Below are positions 1 to 10,930 of a stretch of DNA of 64,000 nucleotides, one piece after another. Source of the DNA: Ceratothoa steindachneri (taxonomy: Eukaryota; Arthropoda; Malacostraca; Isopoda; Cymothoidae); contig OZ018323.1 of NCBI GenBank assembly GCA_963969495.1, forward strand, positions 74,186,920-74,250,919, read 5' to 3'. The stretch's first letter is position 1. Every line of letters begins with the position of its first letter. The notes under the pieces are model-generated. The model had not been told where the DNA came from. It saw only the letters and a program-made list of their open reading frames with translations, and made no database searches. The translations under genes and the position numbers were made by a program.

Positions 1-1454
1 AGATTCCCAGCCCAACAGAATTAAGAGACCCCGATTCTTAGTAAAACTGCACGCAGAAGCAGTTATTCAGACCAAGGTTACCGCGGTGGAGAGCAACCGT
101 AAATAAGTTATTTCAAAAGTACAATCTCGGAGACCCAGAAGCAGAGAGTGAGGTACCCATCCATGAAACTTTCGAGGAAGTCAGAGAGGAGCATCAGCGA
201 TTCAATTTGGAGTTTTTCGCGTTGAAAGAAAGACCCTTCTATGAAAGCAATAACGAATAAATTCAGTGGATAAAGAGAGGTATCATAAAATTTGAATATG
301 CTGGTCCGTACACGGACTGCGAGGTGTAGAAAATCATTACTGGTGGCAAGTTGGTTATTCCACGGAACCTGTGTCACGTAGTCACCAGAGAGTATTTAAA
401 GAAGAAGCGAAGCGGGAGAGCAAAGTCGACTATTGAATGGGTAATCAACATCGAAATAATAACCCCACTCAGAAGACTGAAGATAGTCAGCCCCCCCATG
501 TGGCGGGCTAGAATTAGAAGAGGCATTCCATAAGCAACGCTTATTGGAAAGAGGATCGCTAAATAATTAGTCTGAACGAGAGCAACATAGACGACGAAGC
601 GAACAAAATCAAGCTTTTCAACTACATCATTATTGCGAAGAATAGCAACGATATTAAGTACTACGGAGTTGCAATTGCGGGGAGAAACGAAGTCAGATTT
701 AGCCTGCTAAAGGAATTGAAAGAGGCCCACTGGCGATCAGCGTGAGCACCACCACCTGGAAACTGATAATCCTGACTGGTACCAACCCCCAAAAAGGGAC
801 TACTTGCCCTTTCCCCATTTCATGGATGCCTTCAATCGAAAAGATCAGGCAATATTCATAACGGATCTAAATAAATGCCCGCAGGGGACTTTTGTGCTAT
901 ACAAACAACTTTAACAGGGCAGGCAAAAAGCTAGATACATTGCTTGAAACGAAAATAGTCGTTTGAATAGGGCCTGAGTTCCCAACATACTTTGGTCCAA
1001 ATAGAAGCACCAAGCCTGATAAATTACTCGCAACACCGGACCTACAGTTTAATTAGTTAGAAGAGAAAGGATCAAAAACGACCAGTGATCACGAATGGTC
1101 GTTTTGACCTTATTGCTGGAACTCATTCAGGTAAGCTGCCCTTCAAGGAAACATTACAAGAATGCCAACCGGGCACCAACAAGAGGACCTCTCCGAAGTG
1201 ACTCTAAAGGAGATTGTCCTGGGATTTGACAAATTAATAGATAGAAAAGTTAAGGCGGAAAATAACACGTCCCCATAACAACTTCGAACCCTTCCGCATA
1301 ACCTCATGATGGCTCAAATCGCATAGCTTGATGATCAATATATCGAACTGAGAGAGGTTATTGAACAAGCTTGACTACAAAGAGCCGATATGGCCCGAGT
1401 TCAACGGATTAAGAAACATCTAATCACCTCTGCAACAATAGAGAGAAAAGCCAT
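1..1454 (+). pseudogene. LINE-A relic, 5' part (APE-type endonuclease of a non-LTR retrotransposon)
   Basis: Degenerate coding sequence of a non-LTR retrotransposon, continued at 9133 after an LTR element insertion. In shifting frames I read motifs of the APE-like endonuclease that nicks target DNA: GVAIAGRNE near 668, IFITDLNKCP near 852 (the GDLN-type strand), STKPDKLLATPDLQ near 1008-1050 and TSDHEW at 1081-1098 (the catalytic SDH motif). Several stops and frameshifts show it is dead. The first ~540 bases precede the endonuclease and could hold the end of ORF1; I recognise nothing in them beyond a readable stretch around 170-530. The left end lies outside the window. The endonuclease call is supported by the spacing of these motifs and by a reverse transcriptase exactly downstream of the insertion; the exact clade (Jockey or I type) is undecided. 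Confidence 0.7.
1450..1454. repeat. Target site duplication of element A, left copy
   Basis: The pentamer gccat directly precedes the TGTCGTAG end of the LTR and is repeated exactly at 9128-9132 after the other LTR. A 5-bp duplication is usual for Ty3/gypsy integrases. Confidence 0.85.
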
Positions 1455-2969
1455 TGTCGTAGAAAAGGTTCCCGACGTATACTATATATCTATTCTTTGT
1501 GGGGATTATTCTATATTCAAGGGCAATGATTTAATCAGATGGCCGAGTATTATTCTACGTTAATAAATAGGCCTAGAGAGGGCTTATTTATCTTCAATAT
1601 ACTTAAGAAGTGGAACGGAGCCCAAGGATAAATAATATTGCCAGCATTAACAAAATAGAATTTTATTAATTAAACTAACTAAAATACACATCAAAAATAT
1701 TTACATGAGCAGGGATTAAAATGGGAGATGCACATGAAATGAAAACGTCATAAGATAAATTTGACTAAGCAGTGGATTAAGATTTGGACGGATTTAAAAT
1801 GACAAAACAAACAAGAAGGGAAATGGTCGACTAAATTTTTATTAAAGCACGGAGTTACGTTGGCAACAAAGTTAAATAATTAAATGCAATTCGTAACTTA
1901 CGTATTTATAAGGTCGGCGTGCAAATGAAGGTGGTTTGAAAGAATGGCTTCGTTCCGCCCGGCGATTTTCTTACCAGGAAGAGGGGTTTTTAGGGAGGTT
2001 GTCCTTAACGAGGGGGAAGAACCGACTTCGAGGAGTGGTAGCGAAGTAGGGCTTGGAAGTAGGAGCGATCCTTGAGACAGGATACCGGAGATGTACTGGG
2101 TGAACAATTACGGTTATTGGAGTAACCAAGCGTTCTCTTGAAGAACATTAAAAGGAGGGAATTAAATTAGCACTAAAGTGATATCAGTGGAGCGAGAATC
2201 AGTCCTGGCGAACGGGCTCGAAGAACAATGAGTGTTCTAAAGTTGATCTCTCCTGAACAATTGAACAACAGGGGTCCATGTTGACTTGGCGTGTCGAGGG
2301 GCACGAACCTTGGCACTGAAGGATATTGTCCTATTCTGGACAATCAGGGAGTTCTCGAGGTAGAGTTCCTAGCTAGCTGCACAAGGGAGACCGGATCGGC
2401 GTGATGCCTGACGAAGATAATCGGGATCTTAAAAGGGTGAATTAACTTACCACTGACGTATTATTAGGGGAGCGAGAACCGTTTCTTGTCGAACGGGCTC
2501 TAAGAACAATGACTGTTCTAAAGTTGTTTTCTTCTGAACAATTAAACATCAGGGGGCCCTGTAGTTTAGCATCACGAGGAGCACGAACTTTGGCACTCAA
2601 GGATATTGTCCTCATCAGGAAAATAAGGGGGTTCTCGAGGTAGAGAGTTCCGAGGTGCGCAAGGGAGACCGGATCGGCGTGATGCCCCTCGGGGTATGGG
2701 GCAATGAGGGCCTTCATGGAATGGCCCGCTAGCGATTCGAACACTCTTATCTTTCCCTAAGTCTAACTTAATCTGGCCAGATCGATGCCTGCAGGCAAAC
2801 GGGGGATTGAACCTCCTTGATTAAACTTGGGGGGGGGGAGATAAGACTCGGGAAATGTTAAGGCGATAAGAACGCCATGCTACTCTCTCCTCGCAGGATA
2901 CACGTCGGAAGCATGAGTACCAATATGTGATAGAAGCGAGGCGCGGCAGCCTCAGACAATTGTATCACA
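1455..2969 (-). repeat. 3' LTR of element A
   Basis: Aligns by eye over its whole length with 7558-9127. In element orientation it begins TGTGATAC at 2969 and ends CTACGACA at 1455. Compared with the other LTR it lacks about 70 bases near 2690, between gcgtgatgcc and cctcggggtatgg. It contains a ~279-bp tandem duplication, starting near 2160 and near 2438. Confidence 0.88.
2159..2700 (-). repeat. Tandem duplication (about 2 x 279 bp) inside the element A LTR
   Basis: Two consecutive units begin with gaattaa near 2160 and 2440 and share blocks such as ggagcgagaa, gaacaatgactgttctaaag and gagaccggatcggcgtgatg. The same pair of units is present in the other LTR (about 8250-8523 and 8524-8775), so the duplication predates this insertion. 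Confidence 0.8.
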
Positions 2970-2981
2970 CCCCTCCCTCCC
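2970..2981 (-). promoter_or_regulatory. Polypurine tract of element A
   Basis: On the minus strand the purine run GGGAGGGAGGGG lies directly before the 3' LTR start TGTGAT. This is the position and composition expected of the plus-strand primer of an LTR retrotransposon. Confidence 0.7.
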
Positions 2982-3506
2982 GGGGGGAAGTTGTCACTTT
3001 GAAAGGAGAGAGAAGGGAGAACCTTAGAGCTTCATTTTGTGCAACTCGAATTTTTGCATCGACCGACCTTCCATGCACCCAAGCTACTATTTACATCAAT
3101 ACATATTATTATGTCGATCATTTGATATGAGGGAAACCAACTCTTAATACAATCTTAGCCATAATTGACACATGGGGGAATAATAGAATAAATAATATAA
3201 AATTCATACATGGCGTAATAATGACATGAATTAAAAATTGCGAAAATTGCTAATTTCGAGAGTTTACAAAAAAGTTAATACGTCCTCTAAAAATACATAT
3301 GGGACCAAAGAATTCATGCGTAAATTAATGGGTACAAATGTACGAACATAAGAAAGAAAGAAATCAGAAATTGGGCCACGAAATTCTGACATTTACATTC
3401 AATTAAACTGATTATATTACATGAGAATCCCATTAATTCGTTCAAGACGGTATATACATACATACATACATACATACATGAAAATCCTGATCCTACGAAT
3501 TAGAAA
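2982..3506. other. Element A 3' untranslated region
   Basis: About 525 bases between the end of the RNase H reading and the polypurine tract. No env-like or other reading frame is recognised. It contains a short (CATA)n tract at 3451-3478. Confidence 0.6.
3451..3478. repeat. (CATA)n microsatellite
   Basis: Six to seven units of cata/tgta inside the 3' untranslated part of element A. Confidence 0.9.
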
Positions 3507-4795
3507 TTAATCTGCACTATTCGTTAAAGCATTCCTACTGAGTGCGTCAGCGATCTGATTATCCGAACCTTTTATATAATTTATTTTAAATTGGTACTCT
3601 TGCAAGAGTAGACTCAAGTGCATAATTCGGCCGTTTTAGTGTTGTTTATTCCGAATATAGGCCAGCAGCCGATGGTCAGTTCCTATCCGAAATTCTTTTC
3701 CTATTAAATTCATTTTAAATTTTTCAATAGCCCAAATGATAGGTAGAGCTTCCTTCTCTATAGTGGCATATCTCTTATTGCGGGGTAATAGCTGGCGACT
3801 AGCGTATGCAACTGGATGCCTCGTTCCGTCATCCTCATATTGGAGGAGTACACCCCCGATGCCTTCGTTGCTCGCGTCGGTCCTAATCCCAAAGGATATT
3901 TCCGGGTTGGGCAACTTCAAAATGGGGACAGAAATGAGCTTACTCTTGAGCTGGTTAAAATACAAAATAGCGACATCATTCCATCGTAGTCAATCGGGGG
4001 GATTCTTTTTTAAGAGGGTCCTGAGGGGCGCCGAGCTTTCAGCGAAATTTGGGACAAATCGCCGATAGTAAGAAGCTCATCCTAGGAATGATCATAATTT
4101 TTTCTTACTATTCGGGAGGAGCATTTCAGCGATTGCCTTAATCTTGTTCCCCTGTGTACCTAGCTGGCTTTGTCCTATTTTAAAACCCAAGTATTTTATG
4201 GTTTCGTGGGCAAAATAGCATTTGCTGGGGCAAATGGTGAGGCCAATTTCGCGCAATCGCTCGAAGAAAGCTACTAGGGTAGGTAGATGTTGACTCCATT
4301 CACGAGTAGCGACGTAGACGTTATCGAAGTGAAAGGAGACATTCGGAAGTCCATCTAACAACCTTCTCATGAGTCGGTTATAGTTACTGCAAGCGGTCAC
4401 GAGGCCAAAAGGGAGGGGCCTTTAATTGAAGTAAGCCCTTCTCAGTAGCAAAGGCGGTATATGCTTTCACATTGCGCCGGAGGGGAATTTGGTAATATGA
4501 CTTGCACAAATCAAGTTCTGAGATGAAATTAGCGCTACAAAAAGGTGGAGGTTTTGATCTCCTAACGGGATGGGCTCGGCGTCGAACACTGATACCGAAT
4601 TTGACTTCCTGAAGTCGATGGACATGCGCTAAGAGCCATCAGGTTTCTTGACCATGACGAGTGGGAAGCAATAACTACAGGTGGAAGGTTTTATTATGTC
4701 TAAACTAATCAAATTATCTACTTCGGCTTAAAAGCTTGGCGTAAATGAATCGGCACGGGATATGGTTTTGAACAGACAGGTTCCAAGGTTATTTA
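3507..4795 (-). pseudogene. Element A reverse transcriptase and RNase H (pol 3' part)
   Basis: Degenerate RT followed by RNase H, read on the minus strand from about 4795 down to a stop at 3507-3509. RT motifs in order: KPYPVPIHLRQAF, SYCFPLVMVKKPDG, the DFRK...VFDAEPIP block near 4560-4630, LPFGLVTACSNYNRLMRRLL around 4365-4430, and SFHFDNVYVAT near 4300-4345. The last is the catalytic box; it reads H-F-D-N where Y-x-D-D is expected. The thumb region ends near 4092 and is followed by RNase H with RTDASNEGIGGVL (3858-3896), the YATIEKEALPI block and the tail NQIADALSRNALTNSAD. There are stops and frameshifts, including a TAA at 3636-3638 in an otherwise open frame. In an active element this enzyme would copy element RNA into DNA inside Gag particles. 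Confidence 0.85.
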
Positions 4796-6064
4796 TTTAA
4801 TGTCATGCTCGAATCTAGTAGCGCATCTAGGCTTATCCGAAATAACGTCGTCGAACTGAAATAGTAATTGTTGTAGCTGACTCTTTTGATGTAGTGTCAG
4901 CCGCGCGTCGACTTTCAGGTCAGAGAATTTAAAAGACTCTCTTGGCAGGAAAGGAAGAGGGTAATCGGCATTAAGTTGAATGCACACTGTCTGAATGTCA
5001 TTAAGGGAATCCGCAGGGTAATCCCTTTCAAGCGCCAATTTTTCTTCCAGTGCTACGAACGTATCTCCGTGGGCGCGTCAGTGTTATTTCTTTAATAACT
5101 TAACATGCTAGAGTTTATCGGCTGCTAAAGTACCAACGAGGTAATCTACCGGTCATCGTACATCGCGAACCAAGTACAGACCTTTCCATTAGCTCAGTAA
5201 TTTATTACTCGCAGTGGGAAGGAGCAGGAGTACCTCATCACCGGGATTAAATTTCCTATCTTCCGACCTGACATTAAAATAGGTTTTATATTTGTTCAAA
5301 TTGACGTCGGCATTTTCATAGGCGATGTTCGCGCATTTCTCGAGCCTTTGGCGTAGATCTAAGACATAGGCGTATGATGAAAGTAGTTCTTGGTCCAGCT
5401 GGGGCTTGGTTAGCAACTCCTTTAAAATGCTGAGTGGTCCGCGTACATTACGTCCTTAAAGGAGCTCGAACGGTGCGAAGGCTAATGTGCGATGAGAAAT
5501 TTTTCGATAGGCAAATAGGGCGACCGGGAGATATCAGGGCCATTCGCGGGACTGCACGGCACAAATTTTCTTGATAATTGATTTTAGATTTCCATTTTAC
5601 TTTTCACACATTCCGTATTTCTGTGAGCGGAAGGGGGTGGTAAAAAGGGGATTTACCATGAGCAGCTTCCCTACGTACTCCATGAACTCGGAGGTGAATT
5701 GTCGTCCTCTGTATGAGAGTATTTCCTTGGCGACGCCTACCCTTGAAAAGATGGAAATGAGGGCCTCGGTGCCAAAAATACTATCGATTCGGCGAAGGAG
5801 GACTGTCTCGGGGAAACGTGTAGCAAAATCAACTAAAGTAAAAATGTAGCTGTTCCCTTCGCTCGAAGGGGGGTGGATAGGGCCAACCATGTTGATTGCC
5901 ACTGTGGGAAGGGTTCAGTGATGACTGGTCCCCTTTGTAAGGGAGCAGGTTTGACCCGCCCCTTAGCGGACGTCTTTTGAAACACACACATGATTGACAA
6001 TGCTTTTGAGATGTCAGCTGCAGCACACGGCCAGTAAAAATATTTGAAGATACGCTGGGCCGGT
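4796..6064 (-). pseudogene. Element A integrase, truncated and catalytically dead
   Basis: Integrase remains on the minus strand, upstream of RT. Only the last part of the zinc-binding region is present (IFKYFYWPCAAADISKAL, near 6030). The core follows with AINMVGPIHPPSSEGNSYIF and ILSYRGRQFTSEFMEY (near 5680-5720) and the E of GMCEK near 5600. Relative to D,D(35)E enzymes the first Asp is Asn (AIN) and the second is Tyr (SYRG), so only the Glu remains. The C-terminal part includes QRLEKCANIAYENADVNLNK and DEVLLLLPT (5416-5189) and a linker towards RT (5038-4793, ending TRFEHDIK). Several frameshifts separate these pieces. The fragment aligns by eye with the element B integrase through its core and C-terminal part. 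Confidence 0.83.
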
Positions 6065-6079
6065 TTTAAGTCTAGAATT

Positions 6080-7191
6080 TCTGGCGCAATTCCAGCTCGT
6101 GTGGTTTTCTACACTGCAGGTGAAGCATACGATCAGTCGCTTCGTGAAGAGTGATGGTGGAGAAATCTTAATGGGAAGTTTGATGTCCCGTTGTTGGTTT
6201 GAGGGGAAGAAGTTTTCATGTTTTATGGGCCCTGAAACCTCGTTGGCTTTCCTGTGAAGGGGCGCGAATCCTTCCTTCTTCCATGGTAGGGGGATTGATG
6301 AGAATTTTTATTATCCTTTGGGTACAAATTATAGTGGCAGCATAGACATCCGCTTCTTCGGTACATTCTTTAAAGGACTGGCACCGAACATCCTTGACGA
6401 ACGCGCGAATCTCCGTCGGGAGAGACGCAAAAAATTGATCTCGCAACACGAAATCTGTTAAGGGCTCGTAGTTAGTAGCAACTTTTGAAGATTTTAACCA
6501 GAATTTAAAATTCCTCTGGAGAATGAATCCTAATTGACGGAACGTCTGTCCGAGTTTAATACGACCTCCTCAAAATTCCTATCTGCAGAAATCGAGAGTC
6601 ATATTATGAGCGGCCAATAATTCAGCTTTTAATGTACTGTAGTCAATTGTACACTCCGATGGTAGGGAAATGACGATGTCGCGCAATTTAGAATTTGAAA
6701 AGGGGCAGTAAACTCAATAAGCCTTCGGCCTCCAAGTCCAGGTTGTTGATTTCAAGGATCTTTTCGAAGTGCGATAAAAATGCTCCGAAATCCTCTCCAT
6801 CCCTGAAATTGGGGAGCTTAAGTGGGGGATTAGACGGGGCTTCTGAACGTGCAGTCACTGATTGTGTTTCAGCTTGTACGCGTGCCATTTCAAACTTATG
6901 GTGAAGCTGGGCTTGTCTTCTTCGTTCCTCTCTTTGTTCACGTTGAATTTCTCTTTTTCTCTCCTCTTTCTCTCTCTTTCTCTTCTCCTTTACTTCGCCT
7001 TTCTTCTCTTTCTCTCTCTTTCTCTTCTCCTTTACTTCACCTTTCTTCTCTTGCCTTTTTTCTCTTTCTGCTTGTTGCTCCTCTTGGATATACTCAAACA
7101 ATACTCTTCCGGAAAGTCCCAAGGATTCTCCTTGCGCTTTGAAGATTTCAAACTGAGTCATATTTGCTCTTGGTAGACAGTAGTCAACCAA
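6080..7191 (-). pseudogene. Element A gag with CCHC zinc knuckle
   Basis: Gag structural protein relic. The open part 7191-6688 starts MVDYCLPRAN; a second Met begins MTQFEIFK at 7161, the position matching the other two gag starts in this window, so either may be the true start. Residues ~45-85 are an extremely charged Lys/Glu/Arg stretch in which a unit like KKGEVKEKRKREKE is repeated twice, probably a coiled coil. Next comes LPNFRDGEDFGAFLSHFEKI, a capsid-like motif shared with element B (LEYKDEEDLCSYLSHFEKI). The reading continues with a frameshift: MLRDQFFASLPTEIRAFVKD at 6449. A nucleocapsid knuckle C-x2-C-x4-H-x4-C (CFTCSVENHTSWNC) lies at 6127-6086. The protease expected next is absent. 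Confidence 0.85.
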
Positions 7192-7447
7192 AAAATTTCC
7201 TTTGCGGTAAGAAGTATGCCTTCTAGAGAATTTGCCTAGCTAAATATGGGCACTGACCTATTCAAAATTGGTTTCTCGACCTAGATAACTAATGACTAAA
7301 AAGAGACAAAAAAACACAAGAACAAATTATTATACCACTTCCTTGAGCTACTCCAGGTTCTTAAGTTTGCAAAAGGGAAGAGCAATCGTTATAAAAAGGG
7401 AATTAATATACTCTATTCTTATAACGTATAACACTATGCTTCTCTCG

Positions 7448-7457
7448 ACTGAGACCA
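7448..7457 (-). promoter_or_regulatory. Candidate primer binding site of element A
   Basis: The minus strand reads TGGTCTCAGT, matching 8 of 10 bases of the better-placed site in element B (TGGTGTCAGG), which fits the 3' end of tRNA-Leu. It lies ~100 bases from the 5' LTR end instead of the usual few; an (AT)n tract fills much of that gap. Tentative. Confidence 0.35.
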
Positions 7458-7511
7458 GTGTTTGCAAAGATATAGCGTTACACCTTACACACTTGAAACC
7501 AAATTTAAATA

Positions 7512-7513
<2 letters not shown>

Positions 7514-7560
<47 letters not shown>
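7514..7560. repeat. (AT)n microsatellite at the 5' LTR junction of element A
   Basis: About 45 bases of alternating A and T with one slip (ttatatatat). It abuts the inner end of the 5' LTR. The 3' LTR keeps the clean end TGTCGTAG, while this LTR reads TATCGTAG. Confidence 0.9.
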
Positions 7561-9127
7561 CGTAGAATAGGCTCCCGACGATATACTATATATCTATTCT
7601 TTGTGGAGATTATTCTATATTCAAGTGCAGGGTTTAATCAGATGGCCGAGAATGACTCTACGTTAATAAATAGGCTTGGAGAGGGCAGTTTTATCTTCAA
7701 TATACTTAAAAAGTGGAACGGAGCCCAAGGATAAATAATATTGCCAGCATTAACAAAATAGAATTTTATTAGATAAACTAACTAAAATAACACATAGAAA
7801 ATATTTACATGACCGAGGATTAAAATGGGAGATGCACATGAAATGAAAAGGTCATAGGATAAATTAGACTAAGCTGTGGATTAAAATTTGGAGGGATTTA
7901 AAAGGACAAAACAAACAAAAATCCTGGAAAGGGTCGACTAAATCCGTGTTAAAACACGGAGTTAAGTTGGCAACAAAGTTTAATAATTAAATGCAATTCG
8001 TAGCTTACGTATTTATAAGTTTGGCATGCAGATGAAGGCGATTTGAAGGAATGGCTTCGGTCCAACTGGCGATTTCTTTCGCAGAAGGAAGGGTTTTTAG
8101 GGCGGTTGTCCTTAAAGAGGAGGTAGGTAAGAGCGAAGTGAGGCTCGGAAGTACGAGCATTCCTTGAGACAGGATACCGGAGATGTTCTGGGTGAACAAT
8201 TGAGATTATTAGGGTAACCAAGCGTTCTCTTGAAAAACGTTAAAATGAGGGAATTAAATTAGCACTGACGTGATACAGGGGAGCGAGAACAGCTTTTTGT
8301 CGAACGGGATTCAAGAACGATGACTGTTCTAAAGTTGTTCTCTTCTGAACAATTAAACAACAGGTGGTCCCTGTTGACTTGGCTTCTCAAGGGGCACGAA
8401 CCTTGGCACTCAAAGATATTGTCCTCTTTTGGAGAATAAGGGAGTTCTCGAGGTAGAGTTTATAGCTACACAAGAGAGACCGGATAGGCGTGATGCCTCA
8501 CGAAGATAATTGGGATCTTATAAAGTTGAATTAACCTACTACTGATGTGATATCAGGGGAGCGAAAAGCGTTTCTTGTCAAACGGGCTCTAAGAACAATG
8601 ACTGTTCTAAACTTGTTCTCTTCTGAACAATTGAACAAGAGAGGGGCCCTGTTGCTTTGGCGTCTCAAGGGGCACGAACCTTGGCATTCAAGAATATTGT
8701 ACTCTTCTGGAAAATAAGGGGTTTCTCGTGGTAGAGAGTTCCTAGGTGCGCAAGGGAGACCATATCGGCGTGATGTCTGACGAAGATAATCGGGATCTGC
8801 TTCAAATGCGAAATTCTATCGCATAAATAGCCGGAGCCAACCCTTCGGGGTATGGAGCAATGAGGGACTTTCATGGAATGTCCCTCTAGCGATTCGAACA
8901 CTCTTATCTTTCCATAAGCCTAACTCAATCTGGCCAGATCGACGCTTGCAGGCAAACGGGGAATTGAACCACCTTGATTAAACTTGTGCGAGGGGAAGAT
9001 AAGACTCGGGAAATTTTAGAGCGATAAGAAAGCCATGCTACTTTCTTCTCGCAGGATACACGTGGAAAGCATGAGTACCAATATGTGATAGAAGCAAGGC
9101 TCGGTAGCATTAGTCAATTCTATCACA
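7558..9127 (-). repeat. 5' LTR of element A
   Basis: Partner of 1455-2969. In element orientation it starts TGTGATAG at 9127 and ends CTACGATA at 7558 (CTACGACA in the other copy). It keeps about 70 bases (8775-8843) deleted from the 3' LTR, and carries the same ~276-bp tandem duplication from ~8250 to ~8775. Many single-base differences from the other LTR point to an old insertion. On the minus strand GGCTATTTATGCG near 8830 is a weak TATA-like candidate. Confidence 0.88.
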
Positions 9128-9132
9128 GCCAT
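9128..9132. repeat. Target site duplication of element A, right copy
   Basis: Exact copy of gccat at 1450-1454, immediately after the LTR end ...TATCACA. Confidence 0.85.
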
Positions 9133-10930
9133 CTATGATCAATTTTTGGACGCTATCGATTCCGCCCTGAAAACGACCAATTTCTGGAGTAAAATCAATT
9201 TTGGAAGAGTCAAAAGCCCTTCAAGGGCAGGGTTTGAGATTCAACACAACAGATTAGTTGCCAATGAACCCCATAAGATCGAATCTGCTTCCCATGAGCA
9301 CTGGGGAGGGGTGTCCTACATCTCACCGGATGAAAATGAAGACTTAAACAGGTAACACGAGTTAATGATGGTCGAGGAACTGGAACAACATCGCCTTGAG
9401 ATCGTCCTCCAAAATTGTGCATCCCCAAGGATGTTAGAGGAGCAAGAAATTGAAACGGTGACCCTTCAATAGTTTAAAAACACTCTCATTAGCACCAAGC
9501 ATAGGGCGGCTGGATTGTCTGGAATCCCCAAAGAGAATTTAATCCGTGCTCCAGACTCTTTCCTTGATAAAATATTTCTTCTATTTAACGCCATAAACAT
9601 CATAGGCTGCATATTTCCCGGATTCATTGAAGATGGGGAAATTTATATTTCTACCAAAGCCCTGGAAGCCTCCTGATATACCGGGCAATTTTCGACTGTT
9701 ATCCCTGCTTCAGACGCTGGCAAATCTAGTAGAAATGGCAATAAATAGTAGGCTTATGTGACATCTAGAGGAAAGGTCCTTGATTCTGCAAAATTACCAT
9801 GTTTTCTGTAAGTGCATTTACACCGAAACAGCTCTGGATACATAGTAGAGACGATAGCAAAAGCGTAATACGACAAACATTACACCGACATCGTGGTAAA
9901 TGGCGTCCTAAAAGCCTTCGACATGGTTTGGAAGATTGGCCTTAAATTCAAGATTAGGAGGTTGGGACTACCCAAATCTCTTCTGAAATGCCTTGGCGAC
10001 TATATCATGGAACGGGAGGCATATATTTCGGTGGAAGGCTAAGATAGACTGACGTTTAAAGTCCCACACGTGGTCCGCAAGGGGGCTGAATAAGTCCCAT
10101 CCTGTATAGCATATATACTATGGACGTACGGTGAGTCGTCTACGAGTCCACAAGTTACATACAATTTTCGAATGATATCACCAGCGTTTACAGGTACGCC
10201 CGGAACATGGCGAAGTTCACGGCAGCAGAGATTGAAAATATTAACAACTATGAGTGCAAGTGGAAGATCCCCACATACGGGGATAATTTCTCTTTCATAC
10301 CTTTAGGCAGGCACTAGACTTCCAGAGTGGAGGTAGAAGGAAATATGTATCTCTATTAAAATGAAGGGAGATTGCTCGGATTTGAGATCACCCGGCACGG
10401 GTACGCCAATCACGTATGGAAGCGAGCCAAACTGGCAAAAAAGAGTCTCACCAAATTATACCAACTCAGAGGCCAAGCCTGAGAAAGATCAAGATTTACA
10501 ACGCTCTCTGCAGGGCCACTGTTCTCTACCGAGCAATTCATCTAAATTGACTCCACAAGTCTAACGCATTAAAACTTCAGAGAGTTCAGAACTATACAGT
10601 ATACGTAATCATGGAGAGGAGGAGGAGAGACCACAAAATTCTACGGGATCTACATCAGGAGATCAACTTTACACCCACTAATGTATCCCTACACAACAGG
10701 GCGTGTAACGTGTGGGATAAGCTAAACAACATCCTAATCGAAGATTATATAGGAACTAATGAAATCCCGCAAGCCACATGCTCAACAACTCAGGCAAGTT
10801 TAGGAGTGAGAAACCCAGCCCGAGAGGGGAACCGGCTCCTATCTACACATACAACTGAGGTTGCTATGCAATGCACAGACCAACAGAAAGAAATGAATCT
10901 GCCTTAGAAAGGTAAAAGAAAATGAAGAGA
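9133..10930 (+). pseudogene. LINE-A relic, 3' part (reverse transcriptase)
   Basis: Continuation of the LINE interrupted at 1454. After removing the insertion and one duplication copy, the reading runs ERKAIYDQFLDAIDSALKTT without a break. RT landmarks in three shifting frames: AAGLSGIPKENLIRAP near 9508; FLPKPWKPPDIPGNFRLLSL from 9648; the first catalytic block with LKAFDMVW at 9908-9931 and LGLPKSLLKCLGDYI after it; FSNDIT at 10165-10182 in the place of the Y/F-A-D-D-I box; then NNYECKWKIPTYGDNFSFIP near 10240 and a C-terminal part (LRKIKIYNALCRATVLYRAI, LQRVQNYTVYVI) to about 10900. The ADD box has decayed to SND, and many stops are present. The 3' end is not sharply defined. Confidence 0.75.

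Larger units (their letters stand above)
1455..9127 (-). mobile_element. Element A: Gmr1-like Ty3/gypsy LTR retrotransposon, defective
   Basis: A complete but dead LTR retrotransposon reading on the minus strand, inserted in LINE-A with a 5-bp duplication (gccat). It has two ~1.5 kb LTRs with TGTGAT...CTACGACA ends, a purine-rich tract next to the 3' LTR, and internal relics in the order gag with CCHC knuckle, integrase, reverse transcriptase, RNase H. Integrase ahead of RT is unusual for Ty3/gypsy and matches the Gmr1-like group. Protease and the first half of the integrase zinc-binding domain are missing: the sequence passes from the nucleocapsid knuckle (6086-6127) almost directly into the integrase. 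Element B at 54-62 kb has the same order and clearly related proteins, but its LTR sequence differs. Confidence 0.88.

Noticed and set aside
3451..3478. Regular short repeats considered as a CRISPR-like array
   Set aside because: A 4-bp microsatellite without spacers, in eukaryotic DNA.
6849..7176. Plus-strand Ser/Leu/Phe-rich frames resembling membrane proteins
   Set aside because: They are the antisense of the charged coiled-coil part of element A gag on the minus strand.
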